Part shown: in pieces, positions 8,367 to 17,275 of the stretch | Layout of the letters: every line of letters starts with the position of its first letter | How positions within the stretch are numbered: the stretch's first letter is position 1 | Source: Nitrospira sp. | GTDB lineage: Bacteria; Nitrospirota; Nitrospiria; Nitrospirales; Nitrospiraceae | Direction of reading: 5' to 3' | Assembly (NCBI GenBank): GCA_035968315.1 | Contig: JAVYIN010000009.1 | Coordinates: 124,001-188,000 of the forward strand | DNA: 64,000 nt | Translations under genes and position numbers: made by a program | The notes under the pieces: generated by a model | Databases searched by the model: none | What the model was told of the DNA's origin: nothing | The model's input: the letters and a program-made list of their open reading frames with translations, nothing else

Positions 8367-8510
8367 CTAATAGCCGTGTCCTTTTCGTTCCGACCAACGG
8401 ACAGGACGCATGACCGTTCCCAGCCCCGCCACTGCGCAAATAAACGCGAGCATGGCAAGACCGACAACGAGAAAGAACCCGGCTCTCACATCGTGAAGTA
8501 CAGGGATCAT
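8367..8510 (-). CDS. single-helix membrane microprotein, 47 aa
   Basis: An ATG at 8510 preceded by GGAGGAATC opens a 47-codon frame. Residues MIPVLHDVRAG lead into one transmembrane helix (FFLVVGLAMLAFICAVAGLG), then a basic tail (MRPVRWSERKGHGY). The strong ribosome binding site and membrane pattern make it a likely gene. Positive-inside reasoning puts the C-terminus in the cytosol. Such proteins are often accessory subunits of membrane complexes, but no partner is adjacent. Confidence 0.65.
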   Translation of the reverse strand: MIPVLHDVRAGFFLVVGLAMLAFICAVAGLGTVMRPVRWSERKGHGY

Positions 8511-8792
8511 GATTCCTCCTCTTCACTGGCCCATTTAAAACCGACCAGGCCCAGACATCTCTCACAAGTCAATTTTAGCGAATTTGCCTTGCGACTGTCA
8601 CTCTTTCGGCATAATCAATTCGTGAGACAAGCTTGACCTTTTTTTATTCTATGACAAGAACAAAGCAAACGCCATGCTGCTTTTGCGGGGGGAGAGGGGG
8701 GGGAAATTGCCGGGAGAATGGGGGTTACAAGCGACTTATCGACGTTATTGATCGTTCTACGGATCAACTCTTCACGGCATGAGGAAACCGAG

Positions 8793-8869
8793 TGGTGCGC
8801 CCGGAGGGACTTGAACCCCCAACCCTCGGATCCGAAGTCCGATGCTCTATCCAATTGAGCTACGGGCGC
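8793..8869 (-). tRNA. tRNA-Arg (anticodon TCG)
   Basis: A complete cloverleaf on the reverse strand with an encoded CCA end. The acceptor stem is GCGCCCG paired with CGGGCGC. The anticodon stem TCGGA/TCCGA closes loop CTTCGGA, giving anticodon TCG. The T arm contains GTTCAAGTC. 77 nt. It reads Arg codon CGA and, by wobble, other CGN codons. No integrase or duplicated 3' end was seen nearby. Confidence 0.95.
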
Positions 8870-8935
8870 ACGAGAGGTATTTCAAACACTTCGCGCAAGG
8901 CCATGTCAAGGAAACCCCGCGCCAACCCGGTCGGA

Positions 8936-9436
8936 CTAGAGGCAGGATTGAATGGCATCGACAATCTGCCCAATGGAACGTCCGTCGGTGGGCACGATGT
9001 GATCCGCGGCCGCCTGATATTTGGGCGTCCGCTCGGCCAGGACTTCCTGAATTTCTTCGACGAAGGACTTGGTTCCCGTCAGCGAGGGCCGCTGGGTATC
9101 TCCGCCGATGCGCATCGCAATCGTCCCGACGGAAGCGGTCAGCCAGAACAGCGTCCCGGTCTTCTTGAGACTCTCCACATTCTGAGGTCTGAGAATTGCG
9201 CCGCCGCCTGTGTCAATCACCAATCCCTCTCGCGCGGCGAGTTCCTGGCACACCGTGGATTCGAGGTCGCGGAAATAATCCCAGCCATGCTTCGCGACAA
9301 TCTCCGGGATCGTCTGTCCGGCGCGCCGCACAATTTCGGCATCGGTGGATACCACCGTTCGGCCGAGCCGCCCGGCCAGAACTTTGCCGACCGTGCTTTT
9401 CCCGGTTCCACGATAACCGATCAAGACGATGTTCAT
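8936..9436 (-). CDS. aroK: shikimate kinase
   Basis: A 166-aa P-loop kinase phosphorylating shikimate in the chorismate pathway. The Walker A motif is GYRGTGKSTVGK near the N-terminus, followed by STDAEIVRRAG (the shikimate/Mg-binding aspartate), FRDLESTVC and VIDTGGGAIL (substrate-binding GGG). A lid region, MRIGGDTQRPSL, contains the expected arginines. The ATG at 9436 overlaps the aroE stop by 4 bp, giving a translationally coupled aroE-aroK pair. The frame open to 9496 is inside aroE and is not used. Confidence 0.95.
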   Translation of the reverse strand: MNIVLIGYRGTGKSTVGKVLAGRLGRTVVSTDAEIVRRAGQTIPEIVAKHGWDYFRDLESTVCQELAAREGLVIDTGGGAILRPQNVESLKKTGTLFWLTASVGTIAMRIGGDTQRPSLTGTKSFVEEIQEVLAERTPKYQAAADHIVPTDGRSIGQIVDAIQSCL

Positions 9437-10287
9437 TGGAAACGCGACTCCAGGACCGCGCGCATCACGTCGGCCGGCGCCGGCTGATTCGTCCACAATT
9501 CAAATTGCGCCACGGCCTGATGGAGGAACATTTCGAGGCCGGGAATCGTCACACAGCCCGCCCGCTTCGCATCTTTGAGCAAGCGAGTTTCGCGTGGATT
9601 GTACACAATATCCATGACCGCCAGCCCGGAGTGGAGCAACGCCGGAGGCACACAGCTCGCCTCCACGTTGGGAGACATGCCGATGGGCGTGCAGTGGATG
9701 AGCACCTGTGCACCGGCAAGCTCACGCGCCAGCGAGGCGTCGTCCAACAACGCCTCGTGCACCGCCAACGGCGTTTTCGCACGCAGATCCGCCGCCAATG
9801 CCGACCGTTCCTTGTCATCCACACCCAGCAGGGACAGTCCGGCCACTCCAGGCTCCGCTGCCAAGGCAAAGGCGATCGCCCGCGCAGCCCCTCCGGATCC
9901 GAGCATGAGGATTCGCTTGCCGTTCAGCGAGCCGGCCCCCTCGCGCAGCGCGCGCAACGCGCCGGTCGCATCCGTGTTGTAGCCGGTCAGCTTCCCGTTC
10001 TCCGCCACGATCGTGTTGATGGCGCCGATATGCCGGGCGGTCGGCTCGACCTCGTCCAAAAACGGAATCGCCGCCACCTTGTGCGGAATCGTCACGCTCG
10101 CCCCGCGAAAGCTCCCTAAGGCGCGCAACCCCTTGATCGCATCGCCGATGGCTTCCACACGGAAGGCGAGATAGACAAAGTTCAGCCCAAGTTTTTGGAA
10201 GGCCGCATTGTGGATGGCCGGAGAAAGAGAATGCTCGACCGGATTACCAATCACTCCGCAGAATCGAGTATGCGCGTCAATGTCCAT
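9433..10287 (-). CDS. aroE: shikimate 5-dehydrogenase
   Basis: A 284-aa NADPH-dependent reductase converting 3-dehydroshikimate to shikimate. The N-terminal substrate domain has FCGVIGNPVEHSLSPAIHN and VTIPHKVAAIPFLDE with the catalytic lysine. NTDATGALRAL follows, then the nucleotide-binding LMLGSGGAARAIAFAL. The C-terminus GLEMFLHQAVAQFELW is typical. Full length. It sits with aroK and complements the aro genes at 28.9-34.4 kb. Confidence 0.95.
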   Translation of the reverse strand: MDIDAHTRFCGVIGNPVEHSLSPAIHNAAFQKLGLNFVYLAFRVEAIGDAIKGLRALGSFRGASVTIPHKVAAIPFLDEVEPTARHIGAINTIVAENGKLTGYNTDATGALRALREGAGSLNGKRILMLGSGGAARAIAFALAAEPGVAGLSLLGVDDKERSALAADLRAKTPLAVHEALLDDASLARELAGAQVLIHCTPIGMSPNVEASCVPPALLHSGLAVMDIVYNPRETRLLKDAKRAGCVTIPGLEMFLHQAVAQFELWTNQPAPADVMRAVLESRFQ

Positions 10288-10325
10288 GCGTCGTATTCAC
10301 CGTCACGCCGAAAAGATAAACTGGC

Positions 10326-11081
10326 TCACCAGACTGTCATGCCGCCATCGATCGGGAACGTGCCGCCGGTGACCCAAGCCGCTTCGTCGGAAGCCAGGTA
10401 CAACACCATGCCCGCTACTTCCTCCGGTTGCCCCGGACGCCTGATCGGGTAATGGCTGAGAATCGGATCAAGCTGTTCGGGATTGCTCATCAACGGCGCC
10501 GCCATCGGCGTGGCCACCAGCCCAGGATTGACCACATTGCAGCGGATCCCGTCCTTCGCATAATCGATAGCAATCGAGCGCGTGAGCGCGTCAAGCGCCC
10601 CTTTCGAGGCGGCATAGGCCGGGAGCAAGGGAATTCCCACCAGGCTGGCAATGGAGGAAATATTCACGATCGACCCTTTCCCCTGCGCCAGCATCGTGGG
10701 GACCACGGCCCGCGTCATGCGGAACACGCCCGTCACATTGACATCGATCACGCGCGCCCAGGTCTCGTCATCGGTTTCGTGGAGGCGTTGGCCAAAGGCG
10801 CCGATGCCAGCGTTATTGATGAGGATGTCGATCCGCTTGAATTGCCGAAGAGCCTGCTCCACAACCGCCCGAGCGTGCGACTCATCTGTCACCGAGCCCG
10901 CAACGGCAAGCACGGTGCCCTGAGCCGTTCGGATGTCTGCCGCGACGCGGTCCAGTTCGTCTTGCCGCCGGCCGGTAATCACGACCGACGCGCCCTCACG
11001 GGCAAAGCGCTTCGCCACCGCTTCCCCGATCCCGGCGTTGCCGCCAGTAATCAGAGCCACTTTCCCAGCCAGACGGCTCAT
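10326..11081 (-). CDS. SDR family NAD(P)-dependent oxidoreductase
   Basis: A 251-aa classical short-chain dehydrogenase. The nucleotide-binding motif GKVALITGGNAGIGEAVAKR is at the N-terminus, with DILINNAGIGAFG next. The catalytic Ser is in IVNISSIASLVG and the YxxxK motif in YAASKGALDALT. The conserved C-terminus is EVAGMVLYLASDEAAWVTGG...IDGG. It resembles FabG and glucose dehydrogenase-like enzymes; the substrate cannot be told. Its ATG overlaps the trmI stop by 4 bp, so the two are co-translated. Confidence 0.88.
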   Translation of the reverse strand: MSRLAGKVALITGGNAGIGEAVAKRFAREGASVVITGRRQDELDRVAADIRTAQGTVLAVAGSVTDESHARAVVEQALRQFKRIDILINNAGIGAFGQRLHETDDETWARVIDVNVTGVFRMTRAVVPTMLAQGKGSIVNISSIASLVGIPLLPAYAASKGALDALTRSIAIDYAKDGIRCNVVNPGLVATPMAAPLMSNPEQLDPILSHYPIRRPGQPEEVAGMVLYLASDEAAWVTGGTFPIDGGMTVW

Positions 11082-11956
11082 TGCGGCGGCTCCTCCGGCT
11101 CATCGCCAACAGCCTCTTCGGCCATGGCCTCAGCCGCTCGCTCACGCTCACGCCCGAGGCTTAACAGCCCCGGCTCAACTTTTCTCGCGACGGTGAGAAA
11201 TCCCGAATGCGCCACCATCCGATGATCCGGGCGCACACTGCGGCCTTGTATCGACCAGGTCCGAATCAACGATTCGAAGGTCTCGATCATGCCGAAGACC
11301 GTTGCCTGCTCCAGCGCCTGGACCGTCTGCATGACTTGTGGCACCGTCGGCACGAAGCTCAAATAAATCCCCCCGGATCGCAGCGCCTTCGCCGCATGAG
11401 GCACGACCTGCCAGGGCTCAGGCAAGTCGAGCACCACTCGATCGAACGGCACGCCATCCTCTAAGAGATCGATCCCTTCATACGCACTCTTCTGAAAGGA
11501 TTGCAGTGTCGGCATCGGCCCCATATAGCGGTCGATATTGGTGCGGGCCGTTTTCGCAAAGTCTTCCCGCTTCTCATAGGTCACCACGAGACCCTGCGGC
11601 CCCACCGCTCGTAGGAGCGCCATGGTGAGCGCCCCGGACCCCGTTCCGGCTTCAAAGACGCGCGCACCCGGGTAGACATCCGCCCACATGGGAATCAGCG
11701 CCAAATCTTTGGGATATAACACCTGCGCGCCACGCGGCATCTTCAGCACATACTCGCCAAACGTGGGCCGCAGCGCGAGCATCTGCCTCCCGCCCGACAA
11801 CGTCACAATCGTCCCGTCAGGGCGGCCGATCATGTCGTCATGGGGGATCTTCTGCCCGCTGAAGTGATAGGTATCCCCAGCTTTTAAGGTCAGGGCATAC
11901 TGACGCCCTTTCTTATCGACGAGGTGAATGCGTTCACCGCTTTTCAGTTGCGACAT
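11078..11956 (-). CDS. trmI: tRNA (adenine(58)-N1)-methyltransferase TrmI
   Basis: A 292-aa class I SAM methyltransferase making m1A58 in the tRNA T loop. An N-terminal beta domain (GERIHLVDKKGRQYALTLKAG) precedes the SAM-binding core. Motif I is ARVFEAGTGSGALTMALLRA. Motif IV is DRVVLDLPEPWQVVPHAAKAL, typical of TrmI/Gcd14. A charged, Glu-rich C-terminal tail (ERERAAEAMAEEAVGDEPEE) extends past the fold. Cytosolic, acts as a tetramer in characterised members. Confidence 0.93.
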   Translation of the reverse strand: MSQLKSGERIHLVDKKGRQYALTLKAGDTYHFSGQKIPHDDMIGRPDGTIVTLSGGRQMLALRPTFGEYVLKMPRGAQVLYPKDLALIPMWADVYPGARVFEAGTGSGALTMALLRAVGPQGLVVTYEKREDFAKTARTNIDRYMGPMPTLQSFQKSAYEGIDLLEDGVPFDRVVLDLPEPWQVVPHAAKALRSGGIYLSFVPTVPQVMQTVQALEQATVFGMIETFESLIRTWSIQGRSVRPDHRMVAHSGFLTVARKVEPGLLSLGRERERAAEAMAEEAVGDEPEEPPQ

Positions 11957-12337
11957 GGGGCGGCATTCTAGGTGGTTCGTTCCACCGTTTGCAACCGAGA
12001 CCCAATCCTACGCGTGACGAAAAACTGATCGGCCACACCGCTGATCGTCTGCCTGACGTAGACCGCTGAACCATTCTTGCCGCCGGCATTCAGGCTGGTG
12101 TGGCAATTCAGCTTCTCCTGAGTGCTCCGACATACAGAGCCGCCGCACTCTTCTGGAGCCGAGACCTCCTCTTTCTCATTAAGCCTCCCTAATCTTCCAG
12201 CAATATCCTTGATATTGATCATCCTCGTTCTTATCTCCAATCCAGCATCGGTCTTGCTACGTAGAGAAACGCAACCGGTCGATGATGACAACGAATCTTC
12301 TTGGTCCCAAGCTGCTCTAACAGGAGTGGAGGGTGTG

Positions 12338-13627
12338 ATGAGAAACCAGGACGCAAGGGGTGATGCAATGGAACACAACGATCTTCGGTCGACGGACAAC
12401 GGCGAAGGCACCAATACCGTGATGGCGGATGTGGATACTGACGACTCCGAGGCCAGCGACGTGCTGGAGGTGATCGGACGGGAGGCCGAGCCGGACATCT
12501 CGCCGGCGGCGAAAGCTCCTGGCGTCTTGCGCACGAGCCAGGGTGCCAGTCCCTTCCTGCTGGAATCGCTCTATTTCCGTTCGTTCGGAGCACATGCCCT
12601 TCTGACACGCGATGAAGAAATCGCGCTGGCCAAACTTGTGGATGAGGGCACACGCCGCATTCGTACAGCCTTGCGCCACACACTCAAAGTCTTGGCCCAA
12701 TCCAAACGCACACCGGTGCTGGAGGAGTCCATCAGCGCGCTTCAGCTAGGGCGCCAATTGAGCGGCTATTCGGCCACCGCCCTGGACCATGCCGAGCAAA
12801 CCCTCACGAATCTTCTCACCCCAGCGACGCGAGAGGCGAAGCTCGCCGCCACAACCGCGAAACAGATCAACGCATTGCTCGATGAACTCCGGGCCGCCCG
12901 CCTGGTGTTGGAGAAAGGGAAAGACGAACTCGTGCGCTGCAACCTCCGCCTCGTCGTCGATGTCGCCAAACGCTATACGGGACGAGGGCTGACACTCCTG
13001 GATCTCGTGCAGGAAGGCAATATCGGCTTGATGAAAGCCGCCGAACGCTACCAATATCGCAAAGGCTTCAAATTCAGCACCTACGCCACCTGGTGGATCA
13101 GGCAGGGGATTACGCGAGCACTGGCTGATCAATCGCGCACGATTCGCATTCCCGTTCACCAGACCGAAGCCTCGAGCAGGATTCTTCGCATCACACGCCG
13201 TCTCGGCCAACAGTTCGGCCGCCCGGCACGCCTCGAAGAAATCGCCGATGTGCTCCGCATGAGACCGGAACGGCTGCATGAAACTTTACAGGCCTTTCAG
13301 GAGCCAGTGGCGCTCGAACGTCCGATCGGCGACGGCGACACGGAATTCGGCGAAATGATTCCCGACCAGCAAACAGCGCCGCCTGATGCCCATGTGCATC
13401 AGGCGGAGTTAACCCAGCAACTGGACCGCATTCTTGGCACACTGACCCCGCGGGAGCAGACCGTGATCCGCCTCCGGTTCGGCATCGGGCACGATGAGCC
13501 CTGCACGCTGGAACAGGTGGGACAAAGCCTGTCCGTCACCCGTGAGCGGATCCGGCAAATCGAGGCCAAAGCGCTCAAAAAACTGAAGACCCCGCAGATC
13601 AAAGAAATGTTTGCCGCAATCAAGTAG
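12338..13627 (+). CDS. sigma-70 family RNA polymerase sigma factor (RpoD/RpoS-like)
   Basis: A 429-aa sigma factor. An acidic N-terminal leader of roughly 75 residues precedes region 1.2 (LTRDEEIALAKLVDEG). Regions 2.1-2.4 are clear: RCNLRLVVDVAKRYTGRGLT, DLVQEGNIGLMKAAERYQY and FSTYATWWIRQGITRAL. Region 3 contains IRIPVHQTE. Region 4 has LTPREQTVIRLRFGIG and the helix-turn-helix VTRERIRQIEAKALKKLK. No typical region 1.1 is visible, so it may be an alternative group 2 factor instead of the housekeeping one. The ATG at 12338 is chosen for the GGAGGG just upstream; the frame is open to 12122. Confidence 0.85.
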   Translation: MRNQDARGDAMEHNDLRSTDNGEGTNTVMADVDTDDSEASDVLEVIGREAEPDISPAAKAPGVLRTSQGASPFLLESLYFRSFGAHALLTRDEEIALAKLVDEGTRRIRTALRHTLKVLAQSKRTPVLEESISALQLGRQLSGYSATALDHAEQTLTNLLTPATREAKLAATTAKQINALLDELRAARLVLEKGKDELVRCNLRLVVDVAKRYTGRGLTLLDLVQEGNIGLMKAAERYQYRKGFKFSTYATWWIRQGITRALADQSRTIRIPVHQTEASSRILRITRRLGQQFGRPARLEEIADVLRMRPERLHETLQAFQEPVALERPIGDGDTEFGEMIPDQQTAPPDAHVHQAELTQQLDRILGTLTPREQTVIRLRFGIGHDEPCTLEQVGQSLSVTRERIRQIEAKALKKLKTPQIKEMFAAIK

Positions 13628-13649
13628 CCCGCCTTCGCTTCTCCACTCG

Positions 13650-13675
13650 GGAGCGCGGGGACTGCCCCGCGCTCC
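13650..13675. terminator. hairpin terminator after sigma factor gene
   Basis: A perfect 11-bp GC-rich stem (GGAGCGCGGGG / CCCCGCGCTCC) with a 4-nt loop, 23 bp after the stop codon. The tract that follows is only moderately T-rich. Confidence 0.65.
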
Positions 13676-13759
13676 ACATCCGGCTTTCCCCTCCCCTTCA
13701 GGTATGAGAGAATAGGCGCGCCGCCGGGATCGTCCATCCCGACATATAAAGGCTCAACG

Positions 13760-14806
13760 ATGCCATCCGCTTTCACCATGACCGACCGCCGCAGCCGCTC
13801 CACTCTGAGGCTCTGCCTGAGCGTCTGCCTGCTCACCCTCGCCTATACCGGGTTCGCATCGGCTGATGAGAAAACTCTCTCAATTCCCGCCGTGGTGGCG
13901 AAGGTCCGGCCATCGGTGGTGACGATCCTGACGCGGGGCATGCCTGCCGTGCCTTCTCAGCACGGGACTCAATCAGGGTCCGGTTCAGGCATTATTATCG
14001 ACCCCACCGGCTATGTGCTGACAAACAACCACCTCGTCGAAGGGGTCAAGAGCCTGGTGGTGGGATTGCCGACCGGACGGCTCACGCCCGGCCGCGTCGT
14101 CGCGCGGGATTTCTTATTGGATCTGGCGTTGGTGAAAATTAATGCGCAAGACCTCGTGCCTGCCACGCTCAAACAGACCGCCTCTTTGGAGATCGGCGAA
14201 ACCGTCGTGGCGATCGGCAATCCTCTCGCGCTGAAAGGCGGGTCCACCGTGACCGTCGGCGTCGTGAGCGCGCTGGATCGATCGGTCCTGACCCCGAACG
14301 GGGAAACCCTCTACGATCTGATCCAGACCGATGCCGCCATCAATCCCGGAAACAGCGGCGGTCCGCTGGTCGATCTCGCGGGAGAGGTCGTCGGCATCAA
14401 TGTCGCCATCGCTCCATCAGCCCAGGCCATCAGTTACGCCATTGCACTCGAAGCGGTCTACCCTCACATCCACACCATGATGATGCAGGGCTCCGTCAGC
14501 CGGCCTGATTTCGGGTTTACGCCGGTAACCGTGACGCCCAGTATCGCGGCCAGCTTCGGATTGGATGCCGAACGCGGCATTCTTGCGCTGAACGTGGACC
14601 CGTCAAAACTGGCCGGCACGGCCGGTTTGCAGACGGGTGATGTGATCACCGCGCTCGATCAACACCAGCTCTACAACATGGGCGACTTCTGGCACAGTGT
14701 CATGCGGGAAGGCGACCAGCCAGCGATTCAATTCACCATCCAGGGGCACGGTGGGCAGACGCTGCTGACAGTTCCTCGTCCGCCTGGGCAGAAGGTCTCC
14801 CCGTGA
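13760..14806 (+). CDS. HtrA/DegP-like serine protease with PDZ domain
   Basis: A 348-aa exported trypsin-fold protease. The signal sequence (LRLCLSVCLLTLAYTGFASA) is cleaved before DEKTL. Catalytic residues can be read: His in LTNNHLVEG, Asp in LLDLALVKI, Ser in INPGNSGGPLVDL. One C-terminal PDZ domain (ERGILALNVDPSKLAGTAGL through LLTVPRPPG). With a single PDZ it resembles DegS/HtrA2-type proteins more than two-PDZ DegP. Probably periplasmic quality control. The stop overlaps the lipB GTG start by 4 bp. Confidence 0.88.
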   Translation: MPSAFTMTDRRSRSTLRLCLSVCLLTLAYTGFASADEKTLSIPAVVAKVRPSVVTILTRGMPAVPSQHGTQSGSGSGIIIDPTGYVLTNNHLVEGVKSLVVGLPTGRLTPGRVVARDFLLDLALVKINAQDLVPATLKQTASLEIGETVVAIGNPLALKGGSTVTVGVVSALDRSVLTPNGETLYDLIQTDAAINPGNSGGPLVDLAGEVVGINVAIAPSAQAISYAIALEAVYPHIHTMMMQGSVSRPDFGFTPVTVTPSIAASFGLDAERGILALNVDPSKLAGTAGLQTGDVITALDQHQLYNMGDFWHSVMREGDQPAIQFTIQGHGGQTLLTVPRPPGQKVSP

Positions 14807-15558
14807 TTCCCACAATGACGACGTCAGAACGTGTGCGGCGCGGTTCTGCGAGAGAAGGAGCACAGGTGAGGGAGGCAGAGCTGCGCCTTCTGCACGCACC
14901 GATTTCCTATGCCGCCGCATGGGACCTGCAAACGCGCCTGCATCACGAGCGAGTGGCAGATACACGGCACGACACGGTGCTGATTCTTGAACACCTGCCG
15001 GTCTATACGTTGGGACGCAGCACGACGCCTTCCGACTGGGGCGGCGATCCTGTCCTCTTGCAGGCGGAAGGCGCGCATGTCCAGCATGTGAATCGAGGCG
15101 GGTCTGTCACCTATCATGGCCCGGGGCAAGTCATCGTCTACCCTATTCTTCGATTAACGGACTACGCCAGAGGCGTGAAGCAGTATGTCCGGCAATTGGA
15201 GGACGTCATCATCCACTGTCTGCGAGCCTATGGGATTGAGGGCCAGCGAAGGGACAAGACGCCGGGCGTATGGATCACGGCTCCTCATGAAGCCAAGATC
15301 GCCTCGATCGGCATTCGCGTGGAACATGGGGTGACGATGCACGGCATCGCGCTCAATGTGCAGATGGATCTCTCTCCCTTTGATCGCATTACCCCCTGCG
15401 GATTGACCAACTGCCGCATCACGTCCATGGCGGAAGTCCTCGGGCGGATGGTGTCCGTCGCAGACGTGAAACGCGATCTCGCCGGTCGATTGAGTTCGCT
15501 GCTGGGCATCACCTGGCTTCCGCCCTCTCTCAACACTGAACCCTCACAGGCGCAATGA
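14803..15558 (+). CDS. lipB: octanoyltransferase LipB
   Basis: Transfers octanoate from acyl carrier protein to lipoyl domains in lipoate synthesis. 251 aa. Family motifs: DTVLILEHLPVYTLGRS, then VNRGGSVTYHGPGQVIVYPI (the RGG-x-tYHGpGQ signature) and KIASIGIRVEHGVTMHGIAL with the catalytic lysine region. The cysteine nucleophile is in FDRITPCGLTNCRITSM. It starts at a GTG within the htrA stop, so it is translationally coupled; a possible later start is the ATG four codons downstream. No lipA is next to it. Confidence 0.93.
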   Translation: MIPTMTTSERVRRGSAREGAQVREAELRLLHAPISYAAAWDLQTRLHHERVADTRHDTVLILEHLPVYTLGRSTTPSDWGGDPVLLQAEGAHVQHVNRGGSVTYHGPGQVIVYPILRLTDYARGVKQYVRQLEDVIIHCLRAYGIEGQRRDKTPGVWITAPHEAKIASIGIRVEHGVTMHGIALNVQMDLSPFDRITPCGLTNCRITSMAEVLGRMVSVADVKRDLAGRLSSLLGITWLPPSLNTEPSQAQ

Positions 15559-15565
15559 GGCCAAC

Positions 15566-16822
15566 ATGAAAGAACTGGATACCCACACCTACCGGCTGGC
15601 CGTGGCCCAATTCGATCAAGCCGCCGAATCCATGGAGCTGGATGGGAACCTGCGGGAACGATTGAAGCTGCCCCAGCGATCCCTGATCGTCAGTGTGCCC
15701 GTGCGCATGGACGATGGCCGCGTCGAGGTCTTCACCGGTTATCGCGTCCAGCACGACTCGTCTCGCGGTCCGTCCAAGGGCGGCATCCGCTATCATCCCG
15801 ACGTCAACCTGGGCGAAGTCGCCGCGCTGGCCATGTGGATGACGTGGAAGTGTGCCTTGGCCGGATTGCCCTATGGAGGCGCAAAGGGCGGGGTCACGGT
15901 CGCTCCCAAGCAGCTCTCGCGCGCTGAACTGCAGCGGCTGACGCGGCGCTACGCGGCGGAGATTTTCCCGCTCATTGGGCCGGATCAGGATGTCCCGGCC
16001 CCGGATGTCGGCACTGATGCACAAACGATGGCCTGGATCATGGACACCTATAGCCAGCAGGTCGGATACGCCGTTCCCGGTGTCGTCACGGGAAAGCCGG
16101 TCTCGATCGGCGGGAGTCTCGGTCGGGAAGAAGCCACGGGACGCGGAGTCGTCTACGTCACCTTGGAAGCGCTCCGGCACCTGAATCTGACGATCGGAAA
16201 CTCGACCGTGGCCGTTCAGGGATTCGGCAATGTGGGATCGCATACCGCGCGCATCATGCACGAGCAAGGGGCACGGGTGATCGCGGTGAGTGATGTCAAC
16301 GGCGGAATCCATAATGCCCGCGGGCTCGATATTCCCGAACTCCTCGACCGCTATAAAGCCAAGGGCCAATCGCTACGAGAGACCAAGATGGGAGACTGGA
16401 TCAGTAACGAGGAGCTCCTCCGGCTGGATTGTACGGTGCTGGTTCCAGCGGCCCTGTCCGAACAGATTACCGAACAGAATGCGGCGTCCCTGCGTTGCCG
16501 GATTCTGGCCGAAGGCGCCAACGGTCCGACCACACTGGAAGCCGACCGGATTCTGGAAGACAAGGGGATCTTCATCATCCCGGACATCCTGGCCAACTCT
16601 GGAGGAGTGATCGTGTCCTACTTCGAATGGGTGCAAGACCTCCAGCGGTTCTTCTGGAGCGAGACGGATATTCGCAATCGCCTGCAAGAAATCATCACGT
16701 CGGCGTTTCACCGGACCCATCAGTTTGCCACCGAGCGGCGTGTCTCCATGCGCATGGCGGCCCTCATGAGCGGAATCGACAAGGTCGCCCAGGCCCACCT
16801 CCAACGGGGCTTGTATCCGTGA
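15566..16822 (+). CDS. gdhA: glutamate dehydrogenase (Glu/Leu/Phe/Val dehydrogenase family)
   Basis: A 418-aa hexameric-type dehydrogenase for oxidative deamination of glutamate or ammonium assimilation. The substrate domain has GGIRYHPDVNLGEVAALAMW and LPYGGAKGGVTV with the catalytic lysine. VPAPDVGTDAQTMAWIMD follows. The dinucleotide fold has VAVQGFGNVGSHTARIM. The end FIIPDILANSGGVIVSYFEW is family-typical. Cofactor preference cannot be decided here. Seven bases separate it from lipB. Confidence 0.92.
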   Translation: MKELDTHTYRLAVAQFDQAAESMELDGNLRERLKLPQRSLIVSVPVRMDDGRVEVFTGYRVQHDSSRGPSKGGIRYHPDVNLGEVAALAMWMTWKCALAGLPYGGAKGGVTVAPKQLSRAELQRLTRRYAAEIFPLIGPDQDVPAPDVGTDAQTMAWIMDTYSQQVGYAVPGVVTGKPVSIGGSLGREEATGRGVVYVTLEALRHLNLTIGNSTVAVQGFGNVGSHTARIMHEQGARVIAVSDVNGGIHNARGLDIPELLDRYKAKGQSLRETKMGDWISNEELLRLDCTVLVPAALSEQITEQNAASLRCRILAEGANGPTTLEADRILEDKGIFIIPDILANSGGVIVSYFEWVQDLQRFFWSETDIRNRLQEIITSAFHRTHQFATERRVSMRMAALMSGIDKVAQAHLQRGLYP

Positions 16823-16862
16823 CTCCTCCATCCCCCCGCCATTCCAGGCCCTTCGTGACGGC

Positions 16863-17252
16863 ATGAACCACTATGTCCTGGCAGCCATTGCCGGAATCTG
16901 GCTGGCCGATGGGCTTTCCCTCCTGATCGCACCGCGCTTCGTGATTGAACGGGTGAGGGAAGCCCTCCAGATGAATCCCTCTCTCCGATTCTGGCAGCTC
17001 CTGTCTGCCGCGGCAGGAATCGCCTTACTGCTGGGCACACGCGAATTCCCCTACCAACCGCTTTGGACGCTCACCGCAACGGTCATGATGATCAAGGGAG
17101 CGTTTCTCGCCTGGGGCTCGCCGGCATGGCGATCACTCGTGATCGAGTGGTGCGTGCGGCGTGAGGATGTGGACTATCGATTCGTGGGAATCGGGCTCTG
17201 CACGCTTGCCGTGCTCCTCCTCCATGCGCTAGGGTGGCTGGGACACGAGTAG
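16863..17252 (+). CDS. hypothetical four-helix membrane protein, 129 aa
   Basis: Four hydrophobic stretches of membrane length can be read: YVLAAIAGIWLADGLSLLIA, LLSAAAGIALLLG, LWTLTATVMMIKGAFLAW and VGIGLCTLAVLLLHALGWLG. Short charged loops separate them. Not recognised. It follows gdhA by 40 bp and may be co-transcribed; the next small gene begins 24 bp later. Confidence 0.7.
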   Translation: MNHYVLAAIAGIWLADGLSLLIAPRFVIERVREALQMNPSLRFWQLLSAAAGIALLLGTREFPYQPLWTLTATVMMIKGAFLAWGSPAWRSLVIEWCVRREDVDYRFVGIGLCTLAVLLLHALGWLGHE

Positions 17253-17275
17253 GCCACAGCATTCGGGAGACCGTT

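Noticed and set aside
8690-8705. G-rich run near 8690-8705
   Set aside because: A homopolymer-like tract without symmetry or neighbouring signal; not interpreted.
8793-8869. tRNA-Arg as possible integration site of a mobile element
   Set aside because: No integrase, no duplicated tRNA 3' end and no change of gene style nearby.
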